Source of the DNA: Chiridota heheva
Taxonomy: Eukaryota; Echinodermata; Holothuroidea; Apodida; Chiridotidae
DNA length: 64,000 bases
Assembly (NCBI GenBank): GCA_020152595.1
Contig: JAIGNY010003193.1
Coordinates: forward strand, 350,001 to 414,000
Reading direction: 5' to 3'
Position numbers and translations under genes: made by a program. Below, in pieces: positions 23,884 through 36,700 of this stretch. Position 1 is the stretch's first letter. Every line of letters starts with the position of its first letter. Under the pieces are notes generated by a model. That model ran no database searches and had not been told where the DNA came from. It saw nothing but the letters and a program-made list of their open reading frames with translations.

Positions 23884-24457
23884 ATGCATGACCAGGGTGC
23901 ATTCCATATAAAACCTATGCCGAAGGTACAACGAGTCCTTTGCTTTAATACGCCATGACAGTGAAGCGACCAAGCAGCATGTATAAAACTACTACATGTA
24001 GTACTATGAGAAGGCCTACTGATAAGTCTTGTTTAGTATTTTGCTTCTACATTATTTTCGGGGGTGACAAAACTTTCTTTTAATTTTAAAAGAACATGAT
24101 TGGCTAGTAACAGTACAACTAAATGAATATGCATTAGTTTTTGACAGTATTCTATTATAATTTATATAAAGTCACTGATACAGGAATACACAAAACTATA
24201 AGAAAAACCAACAAAAATTATTTCAGCATTGCGCCCTCGCTACGTGCATTGTACCTATTTCATAATGGCTGCCATTACATCGTTAGTGTGTGGTGCAGTT
24301 TGGGAAAGAAATTAGGGCAACTGTACTACAAGTTTATACTTTTTCATGCCAGTGCACCAAGAAAAGCTTGTGCTACGCCACTGCGCCAAAATGAAGTCAT
24401 ACCTACGGCGAAGATCTTCAGACCTTAGTGCACGAAATGCACCCTGGCCAATGCATT
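23884..24457. repeat. Inverted repeat pair with CCAGGGTGCATT
   Basis: The left arm near 23884-23905 contains ATGCATGACCAGGGTGCATT and the right arm near 24435-24457 is its approximate inverse. The arms bound about 550 bp without coding features. A small hAT-like element is possible, but no 8-bp duplication is found at the flanks. Confidence 0.45.
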
Positions 24458-24551
24458 CACATTTAAAATGTTCATCTGGCCTGCCACAAGCTTTGATCCA
24501 TTTATAGCACTTCTCCTGATCTTTAGAGTTTTTCGCAAAAGGAATAAACAA
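24441..24551 (-). pseudogene. THAP-domain remnant
   Basis: The minus-strand translation from 24551 reads 'FIPFAKNSKDQEKCYKWIKA' then 'CGRPDEHF', closely following the middle of THAP zinc-binding domains (F-P-K, then KWI.ACGRP). The initial Cys pair and the closing C-x-x-H-F are not present in frame; the match ends at the CCAGGGTGCATT inverted repeat. It could be a host exon or part of a P-element/THAP9-like transposase; the remnant is too short to tell. Confidence 0.5.
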
Positions 24552-24799
24552 AATTTAATTTGCTAACCTATCCGTTCTGGGTAACTGGAATCAGATTTAC
24601 AAAGCCTGTAATGGGCCCGTTGGTGCATTGTTTTTTTGCAATATCTTGTCTTCACTCAGTCTGTGTGTGCAGAAATTTGTTTTGTGCAGTATATTGCATT
24701 GACTGCACGAGTACGCATAGCTAGCTAGATATACTATACCAGTACCGCGTAGGATTTTTCCCAACTTACATGTAGTTATTGGCTCCCCCACCCCTCTGT

Positions 24800-25200
24800 A
24801 ACAATTGCCACTGCACCCTCATAATCCATCACGTTCTCCTTGCTTGCCCCCTGTGCAACCTTCCAAGAGCTTCCCTCGCTCCCCACAACTCAATTGCTTA
24901 GTTCTTCCAGAAAAATCCTCCGGATAAAATTATCTCCTTCCTTCATCATGCTTCCCTCTACAACCATATTTAATTCTCCTCTTCCACCCTCTCTCTACTT
25001 TGTTTTTTGTTTCACCCATGCACCTCCTCTCTCGATCACAGCTTTCTGACTTTTGTTCTTGAATTTCTCTCATTCTCCTCCAGTTTCCTATCCTTCCTAC
25101 CTCTAGAATAATCTGACTGCTCGATCAGGCACAATTTGACCCTCGTTGTCGTGGTGCCGTTAAGACCTCATCAAACAACAAACAAACATGTACTGTAGTT
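24800..25200 (-). repeat. Dispersed pyrimidine-rich repeat, copy 1
   Basis: A CT-rich segment ending 'GTCGTGGTGCCGTTAAGACC' then TCATCAAACAA. The same layout and ending (TTGTGGTGCCGTTAAATCTC, then ACCAAACAAACAC) occurs at 40640-41000. Probably the 3' portion of a retroposon. Confidence 0.6.
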
Positions 25201-25260
25201 ACAACTATTTTGTTGCTAGGCAAATGCATGTGGTATTGGTTGAAAAAGCTGTCAATCATT

Positions 25261-27123
25261 TAATGCCCTTGTCAGTTGTAGGACTCATCCCTACTACTTG
25301 TCAATGTCAGTCAAAGGTGAGTCATTGACATACAAAATAGTGACTCACATATGCGTCATTGTGCCAAATTGTCAGTCACCAGAGTAACTCGGGGGTGGGT
25401 CAATTTACTTCAGACACATTGATTTTGTACAGAGGTGATTGATTTGGGGTGAGTCATTTCACAAACATGCTGAGTAGTTTATCTTCAAGCCTACCTGCAC
25501 CCGACACCCGAGTTAATGCTGAAAACTCAGGTATGACAATTACCAACCCGACTTCCTGTTCAGTGTATTGTGTTTCCACTCCAAACAATGATTGTTTATC
25601 TGCCATTTCCATGCACACCACAGCCAAGTAGCCCAAGGCTATTTGTGTGTATAAAATTACACAAAGCCAATAGTGAATAATCAAGGCACTTTTGTGATTG
25701 AAATCACTCATCTGTGTTAGGTGTCTTAGTGGGAGAAGTTTGTTTTCAAACTGGTGATGAAAATAGCTGTGTATTATAATGCCTGAGGTAATAATGTGCA
25801 TGAACTGTGAATGCATGACAGACCATTTTTCCTGAGGAAGGATATTGCTTCCTAAAAAATGTCAGTTACCTAAGTGACTGAGGAGTGCATTAAGTACATG
25901 TTTTGTCCACCCTCACCTCACCTACTCTCTTCAGGCCTCCTGGCCCATAAGGCTGCAGTGCGTTCTCTCTACTAGACTCTGTTATTTGCAACTTGTCTGG
26001 CTTCTGTCCACGAGCTCCATCCCATCACTTTCCTCTCCTTCTCGACTGTCTTTCTCCAGATCATTCTAGGATGACCAACTTTCCTCCTCCCCTCTGGTTT
26101 CCACGTCATAGCTATCAAAGTGCTTAATAGTGCTCATGCGCATCACATGACCAATCCACCTCCACCTTCTCTTTATTTCAGTGCTGATTTTGTCATGTTT
26201 AGTGATTCTCAGTATTTCATCGTTAGATATTACATATGGCCATCTGATCATCAAAATTCTCCTGTAGCATTTCAACATAAATGTATCCAGCTTTTTATTA
26301 TCTGTTACATTTAGCTCTCCATGTCTCGCAACCACACAAAAGTACAGACTTAACAAGAGAGTTAAACAGTCATAGTTTTGTTTATATTGAGAATGTGCTT
26401 GAGTTCCATATCTTATTTAACTTCATTAATGCTACTCTTGCTTTAGAGATTCTGTTTTGGATATCTTCTTCGCCATTACCTTGTAAGCTTATTGTTGCAC
26501 CAAGGTATCTGAACTATTTACTTCACTTAGATGTTGGTTTTATAGATACAAACTTTGTTTGCACATTTGCTGTTAACTTTAATGAGCTCTGTCTTATCTT
26601 TATTCAATCTTAGCCCAGTTTGTGCAGCATACTGATTGAGCCTGGTCACTTTGGTTTGCATGTGTTGATATGTAGATGAAAGTAGAGTGATATCGTCAGT
26701 AAAATTGAAGTCCTCAAGGGTTGACATGGACTTCCATCTAATTCCTGTTATCATCAGTTGTTTTCCTTATCACCCAGACCCCCACCATCAGATAAAGGAA
26801 CCTTGACATTACATCACCTTACTTTACACCACTTTTGACTTAAAACCATTCAGATTCCACGCCATCATCTATAACTGCACATTCACTGCCTTCATATAAC
26901 ACTTTAATCAAATATAGTATCTTTTGTGGAATACCATAGGCTGCCATTATTTTCCAGAGGCTTTCTCTGTGCACCGAATCAAATGCCTTCTTGAAGTCAA
27001 CAAAGGCGATATATATGGTTAACGGGTTTTGTCACTGGTTATGGTTTTGTCCACCCACTTTAAGGCAATGACTCACCTTGTCTGGGGGTGTCGGGGTGAG
27101 TCACACAATTGACAAGTGCATTA
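25261..27123 (+). mobile_element. MITE-like element, copy B, split by insertions
   Basis: The left end (25261-25472) and right end (about 27044-27123) carry the family's inverted termini, and the middle piece 25856-25912 aligns with copies A and C. Two insertions separate the pieces: about 380 bp of unknown DNA at 25473-25855 and an RTE-like LINE at 25913-27043. Confidence 0.75.
25913..27043 (-). mobile_element. 5'-truncated RTE-like LINE with 13-bp target duplication
   Basis: Flanked by GTTTTGTCCACCC at 25900-25912 and at 27044-27056, an exact 13-bp duplication within the MITE. The minus strand encodes RT pieces in order: 'AFVDFKKAFDSVHRE' (about 27005-26960), 'FTDDITLLS' (26710-26684, with Thr in place of the usual Ala in FADD), and the C-terminal 'KLDTFMLKCYRRILMIRW' and 'RRWRWIGHVMRM'. 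Stops and frameshifts show it is dead. 5' truncation with a target duplication is typical of LINE insertion. Confidence 0.85.
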
Positions 27124-27762
27124 AACTCAGTGAGGTTAATTCTTCAAATTCAAACCAAATAAAAAAAAAAACTGTTTTTGTTGTTGTAAATGTTTCCAAT
27201 TAGGCTTCTTCCTTGCTTGCTTACTAGCGCTGTGCATTTTCGTTTAATTCAGTAAACAATAAACAATCCACTTTTTCGATGTTTACTTTGTAAAAAAGCT
27301 AGGTATTCATTCTTTTGTGCCTAGACCTACAGTATGAATCAAATAATTAAATGGGAGCATACAATGTGTGCTCTGATGTCAAAACGTCCCCCATGTTCAA
27401 TAAAAAGGACTGAGAATTGCGAGAGTGAAGTGTGTAAAGATGTATTCACTACAATAATATTATTTCTGTTAGAACGTTTTAGACATCTTTATGCAGAACC
27501 GTGGGCAATTTTGTAATTAATTGTAACTTCACACACACACACACAAAATAAATACTGTAGCCAGGCATTTGTAAACTTGCTGTCATTTGGATTGTGCTTC
27601 TTATTTTCTATTTTTTTAATATATTTTGAAAACTAGACTTTCGTCTTCTGATTCTCTTTAACGGGATACTATAAAATAAAGAGTCAAAGTTTGTATGGTT
27701 AGAATTTCAATTGGCAAGAAGAAAGTCTACTATCAAAATGTTTAGCGCAAATCTTTTAGATT
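27124..27762. other. Unassigned stretch left of the E-box minisatellite
   Basis: No gene recognised; it includes a short CA repeat at 27532-27546. If the large gene has an untranslated first exon or promoter, it could lie here or up to 29028, but nothing marks it. Confidence 0.3.
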
Positions 27763-28589
27763 ATGTCACGTGTTGAGGCCTGTTACACATGTCACGTGTT
27801 GAGGCCTGTTACACATGTCACGTGTTGAGGCCTGTTACACATGTCACGTGTTGAGGCCTGTTACACATGTCATGTGTTGAGGCCTGCTACACATGTCACG
27901 TGTTGAGGCCTGATACACATGTCACGTGTTGAGGCCTGTTACACATGTCACGTGTTGAGGCCTGTTACACATGTCACATGTTGAGGCCTGTTACACATGT
28001 CACGTGTTGAGGCCTGCTACACATGTCACGTGTTGAGGCCTGTTACACATGTCACGTGTCGAGGCCTGTTATACATGTCACGTGTTGAGGCCTGTTACAC
28101 GTTTCGTGTTGAGGCCTGTTACACATGTCACATGTTGAGGCCTGTTACACATGTTGAGGCCTGTCACATGTCACATGTCGAGGCCTGTTACACATGTCTT
28201 GGTTGAGGCCTGTCACACATGTCAAGTGTTGAGGCCTGTTACACATGTCACATGTTGAAGCCTGTTACACATGTTGAGGCCTGTCACATGTCACATGTCG
28301 AGGCCTGTTACACATGTCTTGGTTGAGGCCTGTCACACATGTCAAGTGTTGAGGCCTGTTACACATGTCACGTGTTGAGGCTTGTTACACATGTCACATG
28401 TTGAGGCCTGTTACACATGTCACGTGTTGAGGCCTGTCACATGTCACATGTTGAGGCCTGTCACACATGTCAAGTGTTGAGGCCTGTCACACATGTCACG
28501 TGTTGAGGCCTGTCACATGTTGAGGCCTGTTACACATGTCTTGGTTGAGGCCTGTCACACATGTCAAGTGTTGAGGCCTGTTACACATG
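27763..28589 (+). repeat. 26-bp minisatellite carrying the CACGTG E-box, ~31 copies
   Basis: The unit contains ATGTCACGTGTTGAGGCCTG followed by TTACAC. About half the units keep the perfect palindrome CACGTG (first at 27767-27772); others have CATGTG, CACATG or CAAGTG. Some units are shortened (ACATGTTGAGGCCTGTCACA). The array ends about 440 bp before the first coding exon seen of the large gene. CACGTG is the binding site of bHLH-zip factors such as MYC, USF and MITF; whether any bind here is inference. Confidence 0.95.
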
Positions 28590-29028
28590 GAACTTCTGCA
28601 AATACTGTAGTATGTGATACTGTACATCATTTTCCATCTATAGGCATGTATTCATACCCAAAGGATTACTGCAAGATTTGAACATTAATGTGTGCTTACC
28701 ACTTGCTGAACTCTTCAGACTTCATTGCTGTTAATTAGGTTTTTTTTTTTTTTTTAATTAACCAACATTTTGTGGAAATCGTCAACTCATCTTCTCAGAT
28801 GTTTCTCAATATTTGTGGTCAGATTGAAGCTTCAGAACTATTTTATGATTCTCCTAATTTTCACTTTGATAGTTTTGGCACTTTTTGATCACTCAAACTC
28901 ATAAGAGCAGGGGTCATAAACTTTATTTTATTCATTTTTAAAGTAGCCAGAAAGAAAACTTTAATTTAATGAGGCCTGAAGATCAATATATAGAGAGAAA
29001 TTTTCATTCTTTTTTTGCAACTTCACAG
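28590..29028. other. Gap between E-box array and first coding exon
   Basis: T-rich sequence ending in a good 3' splice site at 29021-29028. It behaves like the end of an intron, which suggests an unseen upstream exon. No TATA box or exon is clear. Confidence 0.4.
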
Positions 29029-30747
29029 ATGGGAACCAAACTCTGCAAGAGTGGGTCATCAGAAAAATTAACTGATCCAGTTCCTAAATCACCTGATCGA
29101 AATCAAATGCGTCAGAAGATAAAAAAGTTACCGATATAGAAGTGAAGCCTTCATCTAATGAAGATGCACATCCCAGGAGTGACAGTCGGAGTAAAGATGC
29201 AGGTGGTGATGATAATGATACAGAATTAAAGATTGGACATGGAGGGATGGTGGATGAATCGGTCAGCACAAAGACTGGACATGGAGGAATGGTGGAGGAA
29301 TCGGTCAGCACAAAGACTGGACATGGAGGGATGGCGGATGAATCGGTCAGCACAAAGACTGGACATAGAGGGATGGCGGATGAATCGGTCAGCACAAAGA
29401 CTGGACATAGAGGGATGGCGGATGAATCGGTCAGCACAAAGATTGGACATGGAGGGATGGCGGATGAATCGGTCAGCACAAAGACTGGACTTGGAGGGAT
29501 GGCGGATGAATCGGTCAGCACAAAGACTGGACATAGAGGGATGGCGGATGAATCGGTCAGCACAAAGACTGGACATGGAGGGATGGCGGATGAATCGGTC
29601 AGCACAAAGACTGGACATAGAGGGATGGCGGATGAATCGGTCAGCACAAAGACTGGACATGGAGGGATGGCGGATGAATCGGTCAGCACAAAGACTGGAC
29701 ATGGAGGGATGGCGGATGAATCGGTCAGCACAAAGACTGGACATAGAGGGATGGCGGATGAATCGGTCAGCACAAAGACTGGACATGGAGGGATGGCGGA
29801 TGAATCGGTCAGCACAAAGACTGGACATAGAGGGATGGCGGATGAATCGGTCAGCACAAAGACTGGACATAGAGGGATGGCGGATGAATCGGTCAGCACA
29901 AAGACTGGACATGGAGGGATGGCGGATGAATCGGTCAGCACAAAGACTGGACATAGAGGGATGGCGGATGAATCGGTCAGCACAAAGACTGGACATGGAG
30001 GGATGGCGGATGAATCGGTCAGCACAAAGACTGGACATGGAGGGATGACAGATGAATCGGTCAGCACAAAGACTGGACTTGGAGGGATGGCGGATGAATC
30101 GGTCAGCACAAAGACTGGACATAGAGGGATGGCGGATGAATCGGTCAGCACAAAGATTGGACATGGAGGGATGGCGGATGAATCGGTCAGCACAAAGACT
30201 GGACTTGGAGGGATGGCGGATGAATCGGTCAGCACAAAGACTGGACATAGAGGGATGGCGGATGAATCGGTCAGCACAAAGACTGGACATGGAGGGATGG
30301 CGGATGAATCGGTCAGCACAAAGACTGGACTTGGAGGGATGGCGGATGAATCGGTCAGCACAAAGACTGGACATGGAGAGATGGTGGAGGAATCGGTCAG
30401 CACAAAGACTGGACATGGAGGGATGGTGGAGGAATCGGTCAGCACAAAGATTGGACATGGAGGGATGGCGGATGAATCGGTCAGCACAAAGACTGGACTT
30501 GGAGGGATGACAGATGAATCGGTCAGCACAAAGACTGGACATGGAGGGATGGCGGATGAATCGGTCAGCACAAAGACTGGACATGGAGGGATGGTGGAGG
30601 AATCGGTCAGCACAAAGATTGGACATGGAGGGATGGCAGATGAATCGGTCAGCACAAAGACTGGACTTGGAGGGATGACAGATGAATCGGTCAGCACAAA
30701 GACTGGACTTGGCAGTAATACATCTGGATCCTTAGTGGAGGAAGGAA
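29029..30747 (+). CDS. Exon 1 (first coding exon seen): acidic leader and 35 tandem 14-residue repeats
   Basis: A pyrimidine-rich tract ending TTCACAG precedes ATG at 29029, so the exon either starts translation there or continues from an upstream exon. It opens 'MGTKLCKSGSSEKLTDPVPK'. At the AAA run 29100-29102 the frame must shift by one base to continue into 'NASEDKKVTDIEV' and the repeats. Repeats of GHGGMADESVSTKT run 29235-30704. The exon ends GGAA|GTAAGA at 30747, phase 1, and the next exon starts with the matching two bases. Low complexity and charge suggest a disordered extension. Confidence 0.75.
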
Positions 30748-33700
30748 GTAAGAAATCTTTGTTTTTCAAAGAAATGAAAATTGATTTTATTTAACAGCAG
30801 TTTGCATGTGCTGTTGTCAAGTTAAAAGTTCATTATTTGACTTGATTTGATTTTTTGTTTCTTCACAACATTTAGTTACAGGTATAAATATGAGTATATA
30901 GCAAACAAAAATGAAGCAGCAAGATAAATCTTTATCGTTAAGGCATAAATACATACTACGTTACAAAAAACAATGTTGTTAATGGAACAAGCGCTCTTAA
31001 ACTCTTCTTAGCTTATCATTGTGAGCACTCCCATGTGATCTAAATGAAGTTGAAATGAAATATTAATATTTAACCCCCATCGCCCTTTTAATTGTGTTAA
31101 AGAGTGAGAAGTATCGCTTTGAGGAGAAGTATCAAAGCAGTAAGAGAAAAACACAACTTGACTCTTCACACTTGGCTATGTATTGTCGGAACTTGAAAAC
31201 AGCCTCTGCAAGGAGAATATATAACATATCTTTAATCAAAAGCACAAAAATAATAACTCTGAAAACATCTATCACACAAATTCTCCCAAGCAACCCCAAA
31301 GTACCAAAATGATCATTGTATCATTTGCTGCAAACCTCTAGTCAAAATACAATAAAGGCAATGAATTCACATTCCTTTCATATTTCGAAATTAACTTAAT
31401 ACTTGAGCTTCGAAAATGGTTTTTTTCTTAGATAACATGAAACTAGGTAATCTCCTGACAATTACGGAGAATTAATAATTTTACTTTTTGACATGACTAA
31501 ATTGTCAACACATGAACTATCGCTTTCGTTGGCTACACTGTAGATTGGTAAAATTCACATAACATGGGTCATGATATATAGAAATTGCATCAAGCTAAAA
31601 ATGACGTTCACAGGGTGACAATCAAAATACAATAGCATTGACCAGAGCAACAATTAACGCCTGACTTATCCAGTTTTCAGAAGGATCGCCAAAACCTAAG
31701 AAAATGCAGATAAAGTAAGCTGCACTTAAAAATACCCTTCATAACCATCTTACAAGAAATATTTACCATGATACATGGTTACATATCAAACAATAAATAT
31801 CTTACAAAAAAATATTTACAATGATACATATCAAATACATTGATAACACATAGTAACCCGTTTCACAATGTCACAACAATAATAAAAACAATAACCTTGA
31901 GCACCATAATAATTATTTACATGAGTGAAGTACATGACCAAACAGAAAAATTCATTACTGAATCGAAATACCATCCCAAGAATTCAGTATTGATATTGAC
32001 ATTAGTTGTTCTGCTCCTTAAAGTTTCAAACAGTCAGACCCGACCTGATATATAACCAGGTCGGGTCAGATTTTTCTTTTTTATTTTCTTTATTCTGAAA
32101 ACCTTAGTTGTTGTGGAAGTTGGTGCTGAGTATCATATTAGCAATGGATGAAGTCCTTATTGTGTGGTTATTTTCATTAAGACAAAGTGGTCTCACTATT
32201 TGCTACAGTAAGTTTGTTGTTATGATTTGCTGGAACAAATTTTTAAGGAGAAGGACAAGTCATGACTATGCCCATATTTTTGTAAAAAGCACCTCACAAA
32301 GTATATCAGCATGTACAATGCATGAAACAACTAGAGAGATTCGGTTACCCAATTTAAAAGATTGATTCACACCCCAAGAATAATAACAGCCAACATGAAA
32401 CTCCATGGAAAATAATTTTTGGTGGTCATAATTATCATACAATAAACCCGGACCCACATGTAAATGAAACAATAGCCTTATTTTGACACTCACCAGCCCA
32501 AAATTATTCACAGCGGAACAACCATGTCACACATCAGAGGTAGCAGACCAGACATTCAATACCTACAATTGAATATAAAGCATCATAAATAATATGTCCA
32601 ATCAGCTTAAGTATGACCACAATTCAGTTACATCAAGCAGTATCTAGCATTCCCAATAATAAGAATTTTCAACAAACCCTTCACAATGATTGATTAATCA
32701 TTCACCTCCTACAAAAAGAAATTCTATGGTTGTCATGGAAACACATATGACAACATCATTTAAAATGTCATCAGGATAAACCTGAAACACAGCATCATTT
32801 TCGAGTAACAGATGCAATTAGAATTCACTGAGTTGTTTACTTAAAATGGAGAAAGAAGTTTAATATGAAATTTAACCAATGCATTACAGATTTGCCTTGC
32901 ACCCTAACATCTGACAACAACAAAATATTATCTTCATACTAGAATAGTGGCAAGAAATTGTTCAACGTAATTAGTTAGCAAACAGTCCCTTTAGAGAATG
33001 AAAAACCATAACAAAACAAAGAATTACTTTACTTATTCTGTCCACACAAAATTAATCTGCAAGAGCCCTCACTAAAACTTAAGAAAGAGACGGGGGTACC
33101 TTCACAAATTTATTCACCCGAACCCCGTGCACCGCGGCTGATCCTAACCACACAGTAGATCAGCCAAAAACTACCCGATATGATTCTTGAAAATTGATTG
33201 ATAATGGTCCCAATATCAATACAAAATGTTCACAGTATACATTTGAAAACTTATTAGAACATAAATTCATTTACATCTGAACTTAAAATTGGACTCTTCC
33301 TAGATCACGAAAAAATTAATAATCAATTTTATCAATGTTACGCTAACGATGCAATTCGTGGAACCAATATACAGTATTACATTCAGCGTACGGTCGTCAA
33401 TTTGAGCTTGCTGATGTGCCACAGGTAAAGTTTATTCAAGAAACAACTGTTAGACCATGATAATAATCCATTATATTTCTTACAATATAAACATTAATAC
33501 TTAAATCGACACTCACCCTCATAGGCAAAGAATAACCCTGCAAATTACATCTAGTCAGAAGATTTTCAATAGCCTTCCTAGTGCGAGTTACAATAACAAT
33601 CGGCAATTGCAGTAGCAATCAAACAAAGGAATGTGTGTGAAGCTCTACCCTCACAACAAGCATGCGCGACCTAATCACAGGCGGAACCATTTTCCATAAG

Positions 33701-36700
33701 AAATAATCCCCAAATATATGGAAGTATACCGATACTGAATCAGATTAATACTTAATACTCGTAGCACTTACGAAAATACCCAAATTACAGGCAATATTTA
33801 GGACACCTTCCCCAGGAATTGCAAGTCATACAGGGACTAAATTCACAGGACTGTCGAAACTCCTTAAACCACGAGGCGGTCACAGTTAGGGGGCTGCCAG
33901 CAGACCAAACATCCTGTGCAGGGGGTATTGCACAGTGATGAAAGTAGGTCAAACTTTGTTTCCCTTCAACTGTAAGTGTGTTTGTAATCCTAGTCAAAAT
34001 AGCCCCCTTCCCCATCACACACCCTAATGTACCTCACAAACACTGACACCTAATGTATATGCACCCAACCCTTAATACAACCCTGGGACCCACCCCATCC
34101 ATATATGTAGCAGAAAGTACATGCATCCATACTAAACAGAGAGAAGAATAAGTTAATTAATTATACCTCTGCCAAGGAAGTTGGACGGAGGTTATGTTTT
34201 CGCCTTCGTTTGTCTGTTTGTTTGTTTGTCATCAAGTTTATCTCAAGAACTGATGATTGGATTTGGATTAGATGTGGTGTGTAGTTTTGTTACTATTAAG
34301 GGAAGACGTGCTTAAAATTTGGGATTTGTTGGAATAGGGGAAGGGTGAAAATGGGGTGGGGGCATGTTTTTGCCTCTGTTTGATTGCCTGTCATCAAGAT
34401 ATCTCAAGAACTGATTATTGGATTTGGATTATATTTGATGTGTGGTTTTGTTACTGCTTAAGGAAAAAGTGATTTAGAATTTGGGACTTAATGGAACAAG
34501 GGAATAGTAGAAATGGAGGGGTGGGGATACTTTAGGGCACGATTTATCTAGACTTATTTGAAACTTTCCAATGGAATGTGCCGAGCAATGAACTCATGCC
34601 ATAAAAGAACAGCCATACAATCAATTTTCTTGACTCAAGTGAACTGGTATCCAGTATGAAAGAAATCAAAACAATTGGTTTCTGCCATGAATGAAAATGA
34701 TGGAATGTGAATCTACCCTGAATAGCGCTCAAACATTGATTGAACGCTTAGCCTGATTTAAACTGAAAACAATGATCACAAGTGATGATCCTCAAGTGTT
34801 CAGAATGTAAATGGCAATGCAGATCAACAGAGAGAAAGAAATTGTTTGGGGTTATAAATTGGTGGGTCAAGGGTTTCTGAGGTAGATTGTATTCCAGTGG
34901 GGAATGAACAGGGGGCAGAGGTATGCACTCTGCAGAGTGCTAAAATTCTACTTAATTTTTTTCTTCAATTAAGTACTTTTTAAGGTGATTTCTTAATTGA
35001 GATGGGGATTTAAAATCTTTAGGATTGATAGAAAAGTAATTTTAAGAAGCACACTTTTAAGAATTACACAAAGGTTGTTGGGGTGCCTAGATTTGCATTC
35101 TAACTACTGGTAGGACCTGTGCTGGGAATTGAACCTCATTATGAGTAACTCGGGCTAGACAATTTTTGGTCTATTTCACTCAATCCGACAGATTATTAAC
35201 AAATCACTGATGAAAACGTCCTTTCAAAGTCCCAGTGAATCCTCTGACCTGTTGTAGCACACATGATCTGACCCTGTAGTAATCCTAGCATATGAAACCT
35301 CTTTACAATTAGCTTCATTGTTTGTATACATGTGATAAGCATTGGGATTTATGATCATACTTAGAATTACTCAGTCTTCTGTGGTGGGTTTTTTAAATGC
35401 CTTATGGTAGGGTCTAAAACCCACAGAATTGGAGGTTATTGCAAGAAGAAGACTATCAATTTGTAAAATTTGGAAATGTAGCACTTTTAATACAAGTTGA
35501 ATACTGTGTTGTCTATCTTTATCGTTCTATATCTGTTAGTTTAACCGTTTTACCATTAAAAAAAAGAAAAAAGAGCCATTTTTTGTAACTTAATTATTCA
35601 AGAACCACAAATGAAGAATTAAATGAACCATTTTAAGACTGTTCTACACACTCAGGCTAACTTCTGTATACATGTGTTTTTTAATAAGCAATACATATAT
35701 TTGCTTTTTTACTGTAGAAAAAACTGTGGATGAAATAGTTGCAGAATCCTGGAAAGTTATTGAGGAGCAAATAAAGGACAGGGCAAAGGTTAACAAGGAT
35801 AAAGTGACCAATAATGAGCCTGGGTGGAGGGTTGTGAGGCTGTTCGTGTCATCAACCTTCAACGATTATTTCAGTGAGAGAGAGGTGCTGGTGAAAAAGG
35901 TAGTTAAACATCAAATCCAAAGTTACTAGTTGTGTTTGTTGTATGTTATACAGGGCAATGATATTAGACTGCTGCATTGTGACATTTCTAAAACTAAAAA
36001 GAAGAAACATGACGTGTCCTTCTCCTTAAAAATTTGTTCCAGCAAATCATAACCACAAACTTACTGAGCAAATAATGGGACCACTTTGTGTTAATTAAAA
36101 TAATCATGAGGACTTTCTCCATTGCTAATATGATACTCAGCACCAACTTCCACAACAACTAAGGTTTTCAGAATAAAGAAAATAAAGAGGAAAATCTGAC
36201 CTGACCTGGGTATTTATCAGGCCGGGTCTGACTGTTTGAAACTTTAAGGAGCAGAACAACTAAGAAACAATAGGGACACATGCTAAAAAATACTGTTTGT
36301 GTTTATGTTTAATGTGTTTACCTAAGTATAGTTTTCCATTACAATACAATTTAAAGAGTAAAATTGATTTGGAGATAACATATGCTGTAATGATTAATAT
36401 TACCTCAAATTGCAGGTTCTTCTTGCACTTATCTTCTTCATGAATGATATTTCTATGGTGAAAGCAGCCCAGGCGATAATTATGGGAATGCAGTGATTCC
36501 CTTCAATTCTATAGCATCATAAACTCTTGACACTTTTGAATTAGATCTTGGGACAGCAATGTGTCATGTATGCCTTAGTGAAAAAAACAAAGAGTTGCAG
36601 AATAAACAAAAAAAGAGTTTCATTTTCAGTTTTATATTTAAAGAGTTTGTAAGTTTAAAATGAATAATAAATATAAATAATAAGTATAATAATAAGTTTA

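Larger units (their letters stand above)
30748..35717. other. Intron 1 (5.0 kb)
   Basis: Contains the left arm of a 260-bp inverted pair (32003-32264) and a CCTCCGCCAAG-family repeat (34160-34460). No other coding exon is seen, and the phases of the two bordering exons match directly. Confidence 0.6.

Noticed and set aside
29084-30769. 561- and 466-codon minus-strand frames and 271- and 152-codon plus-strand frames over the 42-bp array
   Set aside because: Shadows of the in-register array. Only the frame encoding GHGGMADESVSTKT joins in phase to the downstream exons.
30748-30794. End of the repeat ORF at its own stop codon as a stand-alone protein
   Set aside because: The GTAAGA donor at 30748 joins in phase 1 to the DUF4062 exon, which is the simpler reading, though an alternative intron-retained product is not excluded.
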